A DNA stretch of 62,570 bases from Prochlorococcus sp. AG-347-G22 (GTDB taxonomy: Bacteria > Cyanobacteriota > Cyanobacteriia > PCC-6307 > Cyanobiaceae), in the NCBI GenBank assembly GCA_003281635.1, contig QCBK01000008.1, positions 1-62,570 of the forward strand. The letters run 5' to 3'. The position numbers were made by a program, and so were the translations under genes. The notes under the pieces were generated by a model that did no database searches, was not told the DNA's origin, and saw only the letters and a program-made list of their open reading frames with translations. The stretch's first letter is position 1. Each line of letters starts with the position of its first letter. Shown one piece after another: positions 1-11,103 of the stretch.

Positions 1-1671
1 CATTATTCCACTTACGAAGAGCCTTTCATTAATTATGATTCTCAAATTTTTGATAGTGAGATTTCAGAAAACAGTACATCTAAAAAAATTATGATTCTAG
101 GAGGAGGTCCAAACAGAATTGGTCAGGGAATCGAATTTGATTACTGTTGTTGTCATGCTTCATATCAAGCTTCTACAAATGGTTATAAAACAATAATGGT
201 TAATAGCAACCCTGAAACTGTATCAACAGATTATGATACCAGCGATATTTTGTATTTTGAACCTTTAACTTTAGAGGATGTACTTAACATCATAGAAGCT
301 GAGAATCCTTATGGTTTGATTGTTCAATTTGGAGGCCAAACCCCACTTAAATTATCATTACCTTTATTTGAATGGCTTAAATCTAATGATGGGGTCAGAA
401 CTGGATCAAAAATTCTTGGGACATCTCCAATATCCATAGATTTAGCAGAAGATAGAGAGGAATTTACAAAAATACTTAAAGAATTAAGTATTAGACAACC
501 TTTAAATGGTATTGCACGTAATCAAAATGAAGCAGAAATAGTAGCAAAAAATATAGGGTTCCCTTTGGTTGTAAGACCCTCTTATGTTTTAGGAGGAAGA
601 GCAATGGAAATTGTTAAAGATGAGGATGAATTATCGAGATATATTTCTGAAGCAGTTAAGGTATCGCCTGATCATCCAATTCTTCTTGATCAATATTTGA
701 ATAATGCTATTGAGATAGATGTTGATGCTTTGTGTGATTCAAAAGGTTCAGTTGTAATTGCTGGTTTAATGGAACATGTGGAACCTGCAGGAATTCATTC
801 AGGAGACTCAGCTTGTTGTTTGCCATCTATTTCTCTTTCAAAATCCACAATAGAAAATGTAAAGAACTGGACTAAATTAATTGCACAAAGATTAAATGTT
901 ATTGGTTTAATTAATTTGCAATTTGCCGTAACAAATGCCAATAACAAAGAAAATAAGGTATTTATTCTTGAAGCAAATCCAAGAGCATCAAGGACAGTAC
1001 CATTTGTTTCAAAAGCCATAGGTAAACCGGTTGCAAAATTAGCTACCCAGTTAATGCAAGGTTTTACATTAGAAGATGTTAATTTTACCCAAGAATTATC
1101 TCCAAAATATCAGGCTGTGAAAGAGGCTGTTTTACCTTTCAAAAGATTTCCTGGATCTGATACATTACTTGGTCCTGAAATGAGATCTACTGGTGAAGTA
1201 ATGGGTTTAGCTAAGGATTTTGGAATTGCTTATGCCAAGTCGGAATTGGCAGCAGGCAATGGTTTACCTTCAGAAGGAGTAGCTTTTTTGTCAACAAATG
1301 ATTTAGATAAAAAAAATCTTGAGGAAGTTGCTAGAGAACTTTTGATTTTAGGATTTGAATTAATTGCAACAAAGGGTACAGCTTCATATTTGGTGAATTT
1401 AGGAATGAAAGTTGACGAAGTGCTAAAAGTTCATGAAGGCAGACCAAATATCGAGGATCTAATTCGTTCAGGACTAGTTCAATTAATAATTAATACGCCA
1501 ATCGGCTCTCAGGCTCTACATGATGACGCTTATTTAAGACGTGCTGCTCTGGAATATAATATTCCAACTTTTACAACTATTCCTGGAGCAAAGGCAGCCA
1601 TTAAAGCTATCAAAGCTTTGCAAAGTAAAAAAATTGATGTTTACTCTCTACAAGAAATCAATAATTATTAG
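1..1671 (+). CDS. carB: carbamoyl-phosphate synthase large subunit, 3' part
   Basis: The large subunit makes carbamoyl phosphate from bicarbonate, ammonia (passed from CarA) and two ATP, feeding arginine and pyrimidine synthesis. The frame is open from base 1, so the gene starts outside the window. The visible part begins just before the motif MILGGGPNRIGQGIEFDYCC, which opens the second synthetase half. It then shows the ATP-grasp core (VVRPSYVLGGRAMEI, then VFILEANPRASRTVPF) and ends with the MGS-like allosteric domain (ATKGTASYLVNLGMKV, TTIPGAKAAIKAI). No frameshift is seen. The next gene is convergent, 4 bases from the stop. Identity is very secure; only the 5' half is missing. Confidence 0.97.
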   Translation, partial: HYSTYEEPFINYDSQIFDSEISENSTSKKIMILGGGPNRIGQGIEFDYCCCHASYQASTNGYKTIMVNSNPETVSTDYDTSDILYFEPLTLEDVLNIIEAENPYGLIVQFGGQTPLKLSLPLFEWLKSNDGVRTGSKILGTSPISIDLAEDREEFTKILKELSIRQPLNGIARNQNEAEIVAKNIGFPLVVRPSYVLGGRAMEIVKDEDELSRYISEAVKVSPDHPILLDQYLNNAIEIDVDALCDSKGSVVIAGLMEHVEPAGIHSGDSACCLPSISLSKSTIENVKNWTKLIAQRLNVIGLINLQFAVTNANNKENKVFILEANPRASRTVPFVSKAIGKPVAKLATQLMQGFTLEDVNFTQELSPKYQAVKEAVLPFKRFPGSDTLLGPEMRSTGEVMGLAKDFGIAYAKSELAAGNGLPSEGVAFLSTNDLDKKNLEEVARELLILGFELIATKGTASYLVNLGMKVDEVLKVHEGRPNIEDLIRSGLVQLIINTPIGSQALHDDAYLRRAALEYNIPTFTTIPGAKAAIKAIKALQSKKIDVYSLQEINNY

Positions 1672-1675
1672 ATCT

Positions 1676-1894
1676 TCACTCTATGGTTTTTAGTTTTTCT
1701 CTTAATTGATTAGCTAAAGTATTACGGCTAATTGAAAGTAATTTGAGGGTGTCTTGATGCAATTTAAGTTGTGTTTCAGCTATTTGTAATACTTTTATAG
1801 ATTCTTTTATTTCATTCGAAAGTTCATTTATTAAATATTTTTTCCCTTCAAAGGTTAAAACTGGATTTGAAGAATCATTTGTGTTTTCGCTCAT
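1676..1894 (-). CDS. small conserved protein, DUF6447-like
   Basis: This 72-residue soluble protein has a short acidic N-terminus, the segment LTFEGKKYLINELSNEIKES, and then a long helical region rich in Leu, Lys and Gln that could form a coiled coil. The pattern resembles the small family annotated DUF6447 in marine cyanobacteria, recalled from memory and not searched. No function is known. It lies convergent to carB and 28 bases downstream of the ABC exporter's stop would-be promoter side, reading the same way as that exporter. A gene is likely because the start ATG and length fit the family. Confidence 0.7.
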   Translation of the reverse strand: MSENTNDSSNPVLTFEGKKYLINELSNEIKESIKVLQIAETQLKLHQDTLKLLSISRNTLANQLREKLKTIE

Positions 1895-1922
1895 TGGCTT
1901 TTTTTTAATAACTAAAATAGAA

Positions 1923-3629
1923 TTATAGTTTTTTAATCAATTGTTTTTCACATAATTCTTTATAAATTCCAGATTTATTTATTAGATCAATATGTTTTCC
2001 CACTTCAATAATTTCGCCTTTATCGAAAACAACTATTTTATTGGCCTCTTGTGTAGTGGCTAATCTATGAGCAATTACAATAACTGTTCTATCTTTCATA
2101 GCACTATTAAGTCCTTTTTGTACTTCAGATTCTGATTCTGCATCTAAAGCACTTGTGGCCTCATCTAAAAGAAGAATTGAGGGGTTCCCGAGTATTGCTC
2201 TTGCAATTGCTATCCTCTGAATCTGACCACCTGATAAACTTGATCCTCTTTCAGTTATCTCAGTTTCATATTTATCAGGAAGCTTTTGAATGAAGTTGTG
2301 AGCGTTTGCTTTTCTTGTAGATTCTATAACTTCTTCTTTGGTGAAATTTCTGCCCATTCTTATTACATCAATAATTTTTCCTGAAAACAAAAAAGGCTGT
2401 TGTTGTACTAATGCAATGTTTTTTCTAATATCTTTTGTATTTAATATTTTGAGATTTTTATCATCTATAAAAATCTCTCCATTATTTGGAGTTATAAACT
2501 TTAATATCAAAGCCAACATTGTACTTTTACCAGCTCCAGAAGCTCCAACAAATGCTGTGACTTCTCCTCTTTTAATTTCTAAATTGATATTTTTAAGTAC
2601 TTGATTATCTTTTTTGTAAGCAAAATTAACTTTATTGAAACTTATTTTGCCTTCAAAATTAGAGATCCTTCGTGAATTTCCATTATCATCTTCTACAGGT
2701 TCTTGATTTATGTTTTTCAACCTTTTTATTGAGGCTTCTGCCTGTTTATAGTCATTAAAATTTGTACTTACATGGCTTATTGGATCAATAAGCATTAATA
2801 TTGCTGCAAAAAAACTACTAAATTCTTCGCTTGTTAGAAGGCCTAGATTGATTCTTGCGGCTCCTAAACCTAATATTGCTAATATTCCAAATGCCTCAAC
2901 AAATCCTACAACTGGATGTTGAAATGCAAGTAGTTTTAATGTTTTATATTTTGCTTTTTTATTTGCACTTAATCTTTTATAAAATCTTTTCTCAATCCAA
3001 TTTTCTGCAGCAAAAGCTCTTATGGTGGACATTCCATTTATAGATTCACCTATTAAACCTGCTAAATTACTTGTTGATTCTTGACTTTTTTCTGATGCTA
3101 TTAAAACTCTTCTTCCAAAACTGTTAACCGAAAGAATAATCAATGGTGCTAAAACGAATGTTGATACTGTTAGTGACCAGTCTAAATAAAACATGTAGAT
3201 TATTACCGTTAACAACTGTAAAGTGCATGGAATAGTATCTTGAGCTGTTTTATAAATAACTTCGCTTACCCTGTCGGCATCTTCTGTAAGTCTATATGTG
3301 ATGTCCCCGGCTGAAATATTTTCAACAGAATTCATCTTTATTTTTTGAATTCTGCTAAATAAATTTCCTCTCATAACTTCACTAATTTCTAAAGATGGTT
3401 TTGCTATGAATACATCCTGTCCAAATTGTGCAGTTTTCTGAACTAAAAATACAAATAAAGACTTAATTATAATGCCAGAAACTTTTGAGAGATCACCTGA
3501 GCCAATTGCTGGGATTAAGTTTCCAGCGAAATAAGCTAATAAAGGCCAACATGCTACGTAAATAAGCATGCATATAAAACCCTTGATAAACCTGTTTGAA
3601 TATGGTCTGACTGATGGTATTAGTCTCAA
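1923..3629 (-). CDS. ABC exporter, fused membrane and ATPase domains (MsbA-like)
   Basis: This 568-residue half-transporter would work as a homodimer exporting a lipid or other hydrophobic substrate. The N-terminal ~300 residues form the six-helix membrane domain; the ATPase follows with Walker A GASGAGKST (362-370), signature LSGGQ (465-469), Walker B ILLLDEAT (485-492) and an H-loop in VIVIAHRLAT. All ATPase residues look intact. The start is TTG; an in-frame TAA lies a few codons upstream and the next Met is at residue 21, so TTG is the best choice. The gene reads away from the divergent S4 gene. The substrate cannot be read from sequence; lipid A-type or peptide export are the usual options. 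Confidence 0.88.
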   Translation of the reverse strand: MRLIPSVRPYSNRFIKGFICMLIYVACWPLLAYFAGNLIPAIGSGDLSKVSGIIIKSLFVFLVQKTAQFGQDVFIAKPSLEISEVMRGNLFSRIQKIKMNSVENISAGDITYRLTEDADRVSEVIYKTAQDTIPCTLQLLTVIIYMFYLDWSLTVSTFVLAPLIILSVNSFGRRVLIASEKSQESTSNLAGLIGESINGMSTIRAFAAENWIEKRFYKRLSANKKAKYKTLKLLAFQHPVVGFVEAFGILAILGLGAARINLGLLTSEEFSSFFAAILMLIDPISHVSTNFNDYKQAEASIKRLKNINQEPVEDDNGNSRRISNFEGKISFNKVNFAYKKDNQVLKNINLEIKRGEVTAFVGASGAGKSTMLALILKFITPNNGEIFIDDKNLKILNTKDIRKNIALVQQQPFLFSGKIIDVIRMGRNFTKEEVIESTRKANAHNFIQKLPDKYETEITERGSSLSGGQIQRIAIARAILGNPSILLLDEATSALDAESESEVQKGLNSAMKDRTVIVIAHRLATTQEANKIVVFDKGEIIEVGKHIDLINKSGIYKELCEKQLIKKL

Positions 3630-3687
3630 GATATTATATATTTAATTGCTTATCCTACTTTATCAATATCTTTGGGGATAAAAAACA

Positions 3688-3864
3688 ATGAAATTGGATC
3701 AATTCTTAAAATGGAAAAATTTGGTATCTTCTGGTGGCGAAGCAAAAATTTTTATTAAATCCGGTTCTGTAAAGGTTAATGGTTTAATTGAGACTAGGAG
3801 AGGAAGGAAGTTAAACAAGGGAGATAAAGTAATATTTCTAAAAAATGAATTAATTTTTGAATAG
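3688..3864 (+). CDS. S4-domain RNA-binding protein (YaaA/RlbA type)
   Basis: A 58-residue protein made of little more than one S4 RNA-binding fold: MKLDQFLKWKNLVSSGGEAK, then IKSGSVKVNGLIETRRGRKL and a closing GDKV strand. The glycine/lysine-rich turn and the VKVNG segment are the usual S4 signature. Stand-alone S4 proteins of this size bind structured RNA, often ribosomal or tRNA. It starts 58 bases from the divergent ABC exporter and is followed 52 bases later by tpiA on the same strand. It is a short gene but clear by family. Confidence 0.85.
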   Translation: MKLDQFLKWKNLVSSGGEAKIFIKSGSVKVNGLIETRRGRKLNKGDKVIFLKNELIFE

Positions 3865-3916
3865 TTAACTTATTCAACTCACTTTGTATTAGTATATTTT
3901 TCTTGGAGATAGTATT

Positions 3917-4642
3917 TTGAGAAAATCTGTAATTGCTGGTAATTGGAAAATGCACATGACTTGTGCCGAAGCTAAATCCTATTTAGAAGAGTTTATTCCC
4001 TTAATAAAAAACATTAAAGACGATCGTAAAGTTGTTATTGCTCCACCTTTTACAGCTATTTCAACCTTTTCGGATCATTCTGATTTTGAATATTTAGATA
4101 TTTCTAGTCAAAATATTCATTGGGAAGATCAAGGGGCATTTACTGCAGAAATATCTCCAAAAATGCTTCTTGAACATGGTGTCTCATATGCAATCGTTGG
4201 ACATAGTGAGCCAAGGAAATATTTTAGTGAAAGTGATGAACAAATTAATAAAAGAGCAGTTTTTGCTCAATCTAGTGGACTTACTCCAATAGTTTGTGTT
4301 GGTGAAACATTAGAACAAAGAGAGAGAGGGGAAGCTGATAGAGTTATTACTAGACAGGTTGAACAAGGATTAGAAAATGCAGATCCATCTAATTTAATTG
4401 TTGCCTATGAACCAATATGGGCTATTGGCACTGGTAAAACATGTGAGGCAGAAGACGCTAATAAGATATGTTCTTTGATTCGGAAATTAATAGGTTTTGA
4501 TGATGTAATTATTCAATATGGAGGATCTGTTAAACCTAATAATATTGACGAAATTATGTCAATGAGTGATATAGATGGGGTCCTAGTTGGAGGGGCTTCA
4601 TTAGATCCGAATAGTTTCGCGAGAATTGCAAATTATCAATAA
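3917..4642 (+). CDS. tpiA: triosephosphate isomerase
   Basis: It interconverts dihydroxyacetone phosphate and glyceraldehyde 3-phosphate in the Calvin cycle and glycolysis. The 241-residue length is normal. Catalytic residues are visible: Lys11 in AGNWKMH, His96 in IVGHSEPR and Glu165 in [13 protein letters not shown], plus the phosphate-binding loop [11 protein letters not shown] and the closing LVGGASLD. The start is TTG, preceded 8 bases upstream by a clear GGAG ribosome site at 3905-3908, which supports this start. The last 17 bases overlap folP, suggesting translational coupling. Confidence 0.97.
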   Translation: MRKSVIAGNWKMHMTCAEAKSYLEEFIPLIKNIKDDRKVVIAPPFTAISTFSDHSDFEYLDISSQNIHWEDQGAFTAEISPKMLLEHGVSYAIVGHSEPRKYFSESDEQINKRAVFAQSSGLTPIVCVGETLEQRERGEADRVITRQVEQGLENADPSNLIVAYEPIWAIGTGKTCEAEDANKICSLIRKLIGFDDVIIQYGGSVKPNNIDEIMSMSDIDGVLVGGASLDPNSFARIANYQ

Positions 4643-5471
4643 GAAAAATCCATGGCCAAAAGGCTGGGGCCAAAAAACTTCAATTATGGGAGTTATTAAT
4701 TTAACTCCTGATTCATTTAGTGATGGAGGGGAATTAAACTCTCCAAAAAAAGTTTTAGATCAAGTTACCCATTTCTTGAGCAATGGTGTTGATGTTATTG
4801 ATCTTGGTGCTCAAAGTACGAGACCTGGGGCTGAAGAAGTTGGATCTAGTATAGAAATAAAAAGATTGATCCCATATCTAAAATTAATAAAATCTGAATT
4901 TCCAGATGTTTTAATTTCTATTGATACTTTTAATTCTGAAGTGGCTTACGAAGGTCTTTTAAATGGTGCTAATTGGATAAATGATGTCACGGGAGGAAGA
5001 AGAGATATAAAAATTTTGGATGTTGTATCAAAATTCAACTGTCCCTATGTCATAACTCATAGTCGTGGTAATAGTCAAAATATGAATCAGCTCTCCAATT
5101 ACCAGAATGTGTTGAATGATGTTAAGTGCTCGCTTGATAATTTAATAAAAAATGCTTTAGAAAAAAATATATCTGAAAGAAATATAATATTGGATCCTGG
5201 AATTGGTTTTTCAAAGGATATTATTCATAATTTAGAAATCTTGAGAAATTTAGATGTATTTAAAAAATGGAATTTGCCAATTTTGATAGGTGCATCTAGG
5301 AAAAGATTTATAGGAGAAATTTTGAATGAGAAAAATCCAAAAGAAAGAGATATAGGAACACTTGCAATAAGTTGTATTTGTTCTCAATTTAATATTGACA
5401 TTGTGAGAGTTCACAACGTCAAACTAAATTATCAAATCCTGAAAGTAGCTGATAGGATTTACAGAAAATAA
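4626..5471 (+). CDS. folP: dihydropteroate synthase
   Basis: It condenses p-aminobenzoate with dihydropterin pyrophosphate to dihydropteroate in folate synthesis. The 281-residue TIM barrel shows the family marks in order: [49 protein letters not shown] and GASRKRFIG. The start chosen is TTG at 4626, inside the end of tpiA; it gives the usual short leader before the first strand. An ATG at 4652 is in another frame, so it is not an alternative. Convergent chlH begins its 3' end 8 bases later. Folate made here could serve metH further along the window. Confidence 0.95.
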   Translation: MQIINKKNPWPKGWGQKTSIMGVINLTPDSFSDGGELNSPKKVLDQVTHFLSNGVDVIDLGAQSTRPGAEEVGSSIEIKRLIPYLKLIKSEFPDVLISIDTFNSEVAYEGLLNGANWINDVTGGRRDIKILDVVSKFNCPYVITHSRGNSQNMNQLSNYQNVLNDVKCSLDNLIKNALEKNISERNIILDPGIGFSKDIIHNLEILRNLDVFKKWNLPILIGASRKRFIGEILNEKNPKERDIGTLAISCICSQFNIDIVRVHNVKLNYQILKVADRIYRK

Positions 5472-5479
5472 TAAATTTA

Positions 5480-8400
5480 TTATTCTTTAACTCCTTCAAT
5501 TTTATCCTCTACCTCTTGGTATAGTTCTTTCAACTGTTCAATATTTTCATCTGAAGTTTCCCAATATCCCCTACCATTGACTTCTAGCAAAGTTCCTACA
5601 ATTCTTCTGAAACTATTAGGATTAAGATCCATTAACCTTTTCCTCATCTCTTCATCATTTATAAATGTTTCATTAGTTTCTTCATATACAAAATTATCTA
5701 CTTGACCACTTGTCGCACTCCAACCAAGGGTGTAATTAAGTCTGTTAGAAAGTTCTCTAACTCCTTCATAACCAGATTTGAGCATACCTTCATACCACTT
5801 AGGATTTAAAAGTTTTGTCCTTGAATCTAATCTGATGGTTTCTCCAAGTGTTCTGACTTGAGCATTAGAAGTTGTGGTATCTGCTATGAAACTACTTGGT
5901 TCTTTTCCGTCATCTCTAAGTGTCTTAATCAATTTTGTTGGATCTGAATCAAAATAATGACTTACATCTGTTAATGAAATCTCTGAGGAATCAAGGTTTT
6001 GAAATGTAACATCCGCTGTCTTCATTACTGACTCAAATACATCTCTTTTTTGATTCATCTCACCTGGATTATCAGCATTAAAAGCATATGTTTTGCGTGA
6101 TAAATACATTTCTTGTAATTCATTTTCTTCCTCCCATGTTGAGTTTTCTACAGCTAAATTAACATTTGAACTGTAGCTTCCACTTGCGTTAGAGAATACT
6201 CTCGCTGAAGCTTCTCTGATAGAGGTACCTTCTTTTTCTGCTTGTTCTAGTGAATGTTTCCTTACAAAATTAGATTCCAATGGTTCATCAGCCTCAGCCG
6301 CTAATTTAACCGCCTGATCTATTAATGCCATCTGATTTATAAATAGATCTCTAAAAACTCCTGAGCAGTTTACGACAACATCTATTCTTGGCCTACCTAA
6401 TTCTTCTAAAGGAATTAATTCTAATTTATTGATTCTTCCAACCGAATCTGGTTTCGGTTTTACACCAACAAACCATAAGATTTGAGCAAGTGATTCACCA
6501 TAAGTTTTGATGTTATCAGTACCCCATAAAACACAAGCAATTGTTTCAGGCCAGGACCCTTGTTCTTCCTTCTGTCTCTCAATTAATTTGTCAACAACCG
6601 ACTTTGCAGCAGCTACTGCTGCAGTAGTGGGGATTGATTGTGGATCAAGTGCATGGATATTTTTACCACTGGGTAAAACACCTGGATTTCTTATAGGATC
6701 TCCACCTGGTCCAGGTAAAACATAATTTCCATCTAATGCCTTAATAAGGCTTTCCATTTCTTTATCAGCGCAGACCTGTTCCAAACAGAAAAGTAAGTAA
6801 TCAAATAATTTATTTAATTCCTTCTGGTTAACTTCATTAAATCCATTTAAGTTACAAACCCTTAGCCAAGGAGTAGGTAAATTCAAACCAAATACTTTAA
6901 GAAAGTCAAACAATTTGGAAAGAAGTGATTTCTCTAAATAAACTCTGCCATCAACAATTTTTAAAGAGTTGACCATCGCAAAAATTGACTCTCTGGCTGT
7001 CTTTATGATTTTTTCATTTAGCTCTACAAACTTGAGTTCACCTTTATTATTTCCATCATAAATTTCTTCAATAGTCAGCCCGATGGATTCAGCAAGCAAT
7101 CCAGGAAGAGATCTTAATCCCTCTTGCTCTCTCTCTAATGATGCAATATTTACAAGAGTTGCAACAGCTTCTTCTGCTGTTGGGGCTTCTCCTATAGTAT
7201 GAAGACCGCAAGGTAATAATCTACTTTCAATTTCCATCAACTGTTTATAGATATTACCAACAAATAAATCTCTTTCATCTATTGAGAGTTCTTCTACATC
7301 TTTTGAAGGGAGCTCAACATCTTTGTCAAGATTACATTGTTTAGAAGTCTCGACTATTGCATTAACTATTTGAATACCCCTACTACTTTCTCTTAATTGT
7401 TGATAAGAACCAACAAGTTCACTTAGTTCTTTAAGTCCTTTGTAGAGTCCTGCATTTTCTGCTGGAGGAGTTAGATAGCTAATGGTTGAGGCGTAGCCTC
7501 TTCTTTTAGCGATTGTTGCTTCAGAAGGATTATTAGCAGCATAGTAATACAAGTTAGGTAATGATCCAATAAGAGAGTCCGGATAACATGTTTCACTCAT
7601 GCCCATCTGTTTACCAGGCATAAATTCAAGTGATCCATGAGTTCCAAAATGAAGAACAGCATCAGCTCCCCAGATTTTTTCTACGTAGGTGTAATATGCG
7701 GCAAAACCATGATGAGGGCTCGCACTTCTTGAATATAGTAACCTCATTGGATCGCCTTCGTAACCGAATGTAGGTTGAACACCTATAAAAACATTTCCAA
7801 AATGTTTTCCATAAATAAGTAAATTTTGACCGTCACTATTTAAGTTTCCAGGAGGTTTACCCCAATTTTCTTCAAGTCTTTGTGAATATGGTGTGAACTC
7901 TTCGTATTCTTTTACTGACATTTTATGAGCAATATTTAACTCGGGAGAGCCGTCCATTGCTTCAGGGTTATTAATTACTTTTTCCATTAATTCTTTTGAA
8001 TTACTTGGAAGTTCATCTATTTGATATCCTTTCGACTTCATTTCAAGAAGAACTCTATAAATTGAACCGAAAACATTTAAGTATGCTGCCGTACCAACAT
8101 TTCCTTTGTCTGGTGGAAAACTAAATACCGTGATGGCTAATTTTTTGTCCTTTCTTTGCTTAACCCTTAAAGTTGACCATTTTATGGCTCTTTCAGCTAT
8201 TACATCAACTCGATCTTGGAGCGTATGCGCCTTACCTGTAGCATCATCACGACCTGAGAGAATAATAGGTTCAATAGCACCATCAAGCTCTGGAATTGCA
8301 ATTTGAAGTGCTACTTGAACTGGGTGTAACCCTAGATCACTATCTTCCCATTCTTGTGTGGTTTGGAAGACTAATGGAAGTGCAACCATATAGGGTCTGT

Positions 8401-9490
8401 TTAACCTTTTTAGGGCTTCAATAGCTTTAGGATGATCTTGTCTTGCTGGCCCACCAACTAGTGCAAATCCTGTTAGAGATACAACTCCGTCTACTATAGG
8501 TTTGTCCTTACTTATGGAATCATAATAAAATTCATTAACTGGTTTAGAAAAATCTAGACCTCCACAGAAAATAGGTAGTACTCTCGCACCTCGGTATTCC
8601 AATTCTTGAATAACAGCAACGTAATGAGCATCATCTCCAGTGACGATATGACTCCTTTGCAGCACTAAACCTATTGTTGGAGTTTTGTCATCTTTATGAT
8701 TTATATCTTTCCTATTATTTTCCCAATTTTGATATTCTTTAAGACTTTCAAACATGCAAGGAGCTAGAGGATGCCAAATTCCTAAATCTGGGAATGTTTC
8801 TGGGTCTTGAATTTTGAATTCTTCTATTTGATCTTTTATAATCTCTGAAACAGCATACTTTTCAGAAATCATTAACAAGAAGTTTTTTAAGTTCTCAGTG
8901 GTACCACCTAACCAGTACTGAAAACTCAGAATAAATGTTCTAGCATCTTGAGCTTTTTCTACTGGTAGATATTTAAGTATTGAAGGTAGTGTATTTAATA
9001 ACTTCAACATTGAATCTTGGAAACTTGCTCCATCAGATTCTTTTTTCTTTTTTATTAAATCTCCAATAATACTTTTAGATTGACCTAGTTGGGCCATGCT
9101 AAATGAACCTAACTTATTTAATCTCATTACCTCTGGCATGGAGGGAAAAACTATTGATGCTTTTAGTTTGTCTTTAAATGGAGATACTGCATCAACCACT
9201 TTTTGAGCAAGGTCCTCAATGAAAATTAGAGAAGCTACGAATATATCTGCATTAGCTATATCTTCTTTGAAATCTTCAAAATTACTATCATTCCTAAGTT
9301 CTTCGATGAGATAGCCGCTAAGGTCTATACCTATTGGCCCATTCATTTTATTTATTGACTTTGCAGCTTCCGTTAAGGAATTTTGGTATTGTGGCTCAAG
9401 GACAACATAAACTGCTTTTATTACAACTTTGTGTTTGTTATCCTCAACAGGAGATACTCTGCGGTTTGCTGAGCGGACCTGCGTAAACAT
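5480..9490 (-). CDS. chlH: magnesium chelatase subunit H
   Basis: ChlH is the porphyrin-binding catalytic subunit that, with the ChlI/ChlD AAA+ motor, inserts Mg into protoporphyrin IX, the first committed step of (divinyl-)chlorophyll synthesis. At 1336 residues it is full length. Typical segments include [58 protein letters not shown], and [18 protein letters not shown] near the C-terminus. ChlI and ChlD are not in the window. It is divergent from dapB across about 100 bases that must hold both promoters. The paralogous cobN lies at 54-57.8 kb; the chlH identity rests on the longer chlorophyll-type C-terminus and motif spelling. Confidence 0.97.
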   Translation of the reverse strand: MFTQVRSANRRVSPVEDNKHKVVIKAVYVVLEPQYQNSLTEAAKSINKMNGPIGIDLSGYLIEELRNDSNFEDFKEDIANADIFVASLIFIEDLAQKVVDAVSPFKDKLKASIVFPSMPEVMRLNKLGSFSMAQLGQSKSIIGDLIKKKKESDGASFQDSMLKLLNTLPSILKYLPVEKAQDARTFILSFQYWLGGTTENLKNFLLMISEKYAVSEIIKDQIEEFKIQDPETFPDLGIWHPLAPCMFESLKEYQNWENNRKDINHKDDKTPTIGLVLQRSHIVTGDDAHYVAVIQELEYRGARVLPIFCGGLDFSKPVNEFYYDSISKDKPIVDGVVSLTGFALVGGPARQDHPKAIEALKRLNRPYMVALPLVFQTTQEWEDSDLGLHPVQVALQIAIPELDGAIEPIILSGRDDATGKAHTLQDRVDVIAERAIKWSTLRVKQRKDKKLAITVFSFPPDKGNVGTAAYLNVFGSIYRVLLEMKSKGYQIDELPSNSKELMEKVINNPEAMDGSPELNIAHKMSVKEYEEFTPYSQRLEENWGKPPGNLNSDGQNLLIYGKHFGNVFIGVQPTFGYEGDPMRLLYSRSASPHHGFAAYYTYVEKIWGADAVLHFGTHGSLEFMPGKQMGMSETCYPDSLIGSLPNLYYYAANNPSEATIAKRRGYASTISYLTPPAENAGLYKGLKELSELVGSYQQLRESSRGIQIVNAIVETSKQCNLDKDVELPSKDVEELSIDERDLFVGNIYKQLMEIESRLLPCGLHTIGEAPTAEEAVATLVNIASLEREQEGLRSLPGLLAESIGLTIEEIYDGNNKGELKFVELNEKIIKTARESIFAMVNSLKIVDGRVYLEKSLLSKLFDFLKVFGLNLPTPWLRVCNLNGFNEVNQKELNKLFDYLLFCLEQVCADKEMESLIKALDGNYVLPGPGGDPIRNPGVLPSGKNIHALDPQSIPTTAAVAAAKSVVDKLIERQKEEQGSWPETIACVLWGTDNIKTYGESLAQILWFVGVKPKPDSVGRINKLELIPLEELGRPRIDVVVNCSGVFRDLFINQMALIDQAVKLAAEADEPLESNFVRKHSLEQAEKEGTSIREASARVFSNASGSYSSNVNLAVENSTWEEENELQEMYLSRKTYAFNADNPGEMNQKRDVFESVMKTADVTFQNLDSSEISLTDVSHYFDSDPTKLIKTLRDDGKEPSSFIADTTTSNAQVRTLGETIRLDSRTKLLNPKWYEGMLKSGYEGVRELSNRLNYTLGWSATSGQVDNFVYEETNETFINDEEMRKRLMDLNPNSFRRIVGTLLEVNGRGYWETSDENIEQLKELYQEVEDKIEGVKE

Positions 9491-9592
9491 TGATTTTCTT
9501 TAAGTATTTCTACCAGCCTACGAGTGAAAAGACGTTATTGTGTGCAATATAAATAGCGTGTAACAACCTTTAAAAAAAATTTTTTTAAAAAA
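9491..9592. promoter_or_regulatory. divergent promoter region chlH / dapB
   Basis: This 102-base gap separates the chlH and dapB start codons and must carry promoters in both directions. On the + strand TATAAAT (around 9549-9555) is a reasonable -10 element for dapB. No convincing -35 box or operator is visible. Homopolymer A/T runs fill the dapB leader. The assignment comes from gene layout more than from motif strength. Confidence 0.35.
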
Positions 9593-10441
9593 ATGATTGA
9601 AAATTCCAAAAAACCCGTACCAGTACTAGTTTCCGGAGCTTTAGGCAGAATGGGTAGCGAAGTTGTTAATACTGTATTAAATTCTACCGATTGTGAACTT
9701 GTCGCAGCAGTCGACATAAACGAAAAGAACAATGGCTCAAATATTTCTGAATTATTGAAGGTAAAAAATTGTGATGTTTTTGTTTCAAATGATTTTGAAG
9801 GAACTTTATGTTCCGTTAGTCAAAATTATAGAAATGAAAAAATCAAACCTGTTTTGGTTGATTTTACTCATCCTGATTCTGTATATGAAAATACCAGATC
9901 AGCAATTGCATATGGGGTATCTCCAGTAGTAGGAACTACAGGTCTAAGCCCTTCGCAAATACAAGATTTGTCTGTTTTTGCTCAGAAAGCATCGGTTGGT
10001 TGTGCAATAATTCCCAATTTTTCTGTAGGTATGGTTCTTCTTCAGCAGGCGGCATCTGTAGCTGCAAGGTTTTACGACAATATTGAATTAATTGAGATGC
10101 ATCATAATCAAAAAGCTGATTCTCCTAGTGGTACATGTATAAAAACTGCAGAAATGATTGAAGAATATCCAAAGGAATTTAATCAGAATTTAGTAAAAGA
10201 GTCTGAGTCATTGAAAGGTGTACGCGGTGGGCTCAGAGATTCAGGAATTAATATACATTCTGTACGATTACCAGGATTACTCGCTCATCAATTAGTAATT
10301 ATGGGATCTCCAGGTGAAACTTACACAATTAAACATGACACTATTGATAGAAAGGCATATATGCCAGGAGTTTTACAGGCTATTAAAAAAATTGGTAATT
10401 ATGAAACTTTAGTTTACGGACTTGAAAAATTGATTTTTTAA
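9593..10441 (+). CDS. dapB: 4-hydroxy-tetrahydrodipicolinate reductase
   Basis: DapB reduces hydroxy-tetrahydrodipicolinate with NAD(P)H in lysine and diaminopimelate synthesis, supplying peptidoglycan. The 282-residue protein has the nucleotide-binding loop [11 protein letters not shown], the VVGTTGLSP segment, the catalytic stretch [19 protein letters not shown], and the C-terminal substrate domain with [11 protein letters not shown]. The ATG start sits after a long A-rich leader without a strong ribosome site. The next gene starts 2 bases after the stop, so the two are probably co-transcribed. Confidence 0.96.
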   Translation: MIENSKKPVPVLVSGALGRMGSEVVNTVLNSTDCELVAAVDINEKNNGSNISELLKVKNCDVFVSNDFEGTLCSVSQNYRNEKIKPVLVDFTHPDSVYENTRSAIAYGVSPVVGTTGLSPSQIQDLSVFAQKASVGCAIIPNFSVGMVLLQQAASVAARFYDNIELIEMHHNQKADSPSGTCIKTAEMIEEYPKEFNQNLVKESESLKGVRGGLRDSGINIHSVRLPGLLAHQLVIMGSPGETYTIKHDTIDRKAYMPGVLQAIKKIGNYETLVYGLEKLIF

Positions 10442-10442
10442 A

Positions 10443-11084
10443 ATGATAATTCCAATTAATTCAAGTCAAATTTCAAAACTTATTCCTGCAGTTGGTACAG
10501 GAAGTCAATTTAAGTACGCGTTGGGGAATCCTAGAAAAATTCTTCAAAGAGTAATAGTTTCTTCAATAGGTGGATTTATCTCATTAATTATTAGTTCGAC
10601 TGGAGATCAAACTAATAATTTCTGGTTGTTCCTATGCGTAGGTTTCTTTTTGTATATCATCTGGGGCCCTATTCTTGAATCAAGTAGAAAAAACTTGCAA
10701 TTAAGAAAATATAAATTTTTTTCTATATTTGATGGCTATGTATCAGATATTTATAAAACAGAAAAGATTGAAAGTTCAAGAGAACAATCTAATAGGCAAG
10801 GTCGATTAGAAGTTATCGAAAACAAAAGGACTTGGCTAGTACTTGAATTAGAAGATGAAGATGGTTACTTGGAAAAGTTAAGTTTTCCTATGGAAAATAA
10901 GCACAGTCAAATTAGGGTTGGTTCGAGTATTAGATGTTTAATTACATCTGATAACCGTAATTTTGACAAGGATTTTTATTTGACCGATGCTTGGCTTCCT
11001 GAAATTAACCTATGGGTGGGTGAGTACCCTTATTTATTAAGGCCAGCATTTGAGGAAATTTGTTATATTTATTTGAATAGATAG
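10443..11084 (+). CDS. conserved cyanobacterial membrane protein, unknown function
   Basis: 213 residues. A soluble N-terminus (GSQFKYALGNPRKILQRVIV) leads into two closely spaced hydrophobic segments around residues 37-80, the second containing FWLFLCVGFFLYIIWGPILE. A soluble region follows with a basic stretch and the acidic turn LVLELEDEDGYLEKLSFPM. Cyanobacterial homologues are sometimes labelled phosphate ABC transporter permease, but I see no permease fold here and do not endorse that. It is tightly linked to dapB upstream and followed 19 bases later by the UbiH-like gene. Confidence 0.75.
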   Translation: MIIPINSSQISKLIPAVGTGSQFKYALGNPRKILQRVIVSSIGGFISLIISSTGDQTNNFWLFLCVGFFLYIIWGPILESSRKNLQLRKYKFFSIFDGYVSDIYKTEKIESSREQSNRQGRLEVIENKRTWLVLELEDEDGYLEKLSFPMENKHSQIRVGSSIRCLITSDNRNFDKDFYLTDAWLPEINLWVGEYPYLLRPAFEEICYIYLNR

Positions 11085-11103
11085 TTGATACTTATATAAG
11101 CTA

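Noticed and set aside
795..1019. Open frames opposite carB, chlH, mfd, metH, cobN and other large genes
   Set aside because: They mirror conserved genes in other frames, have odd composition and no family signal.
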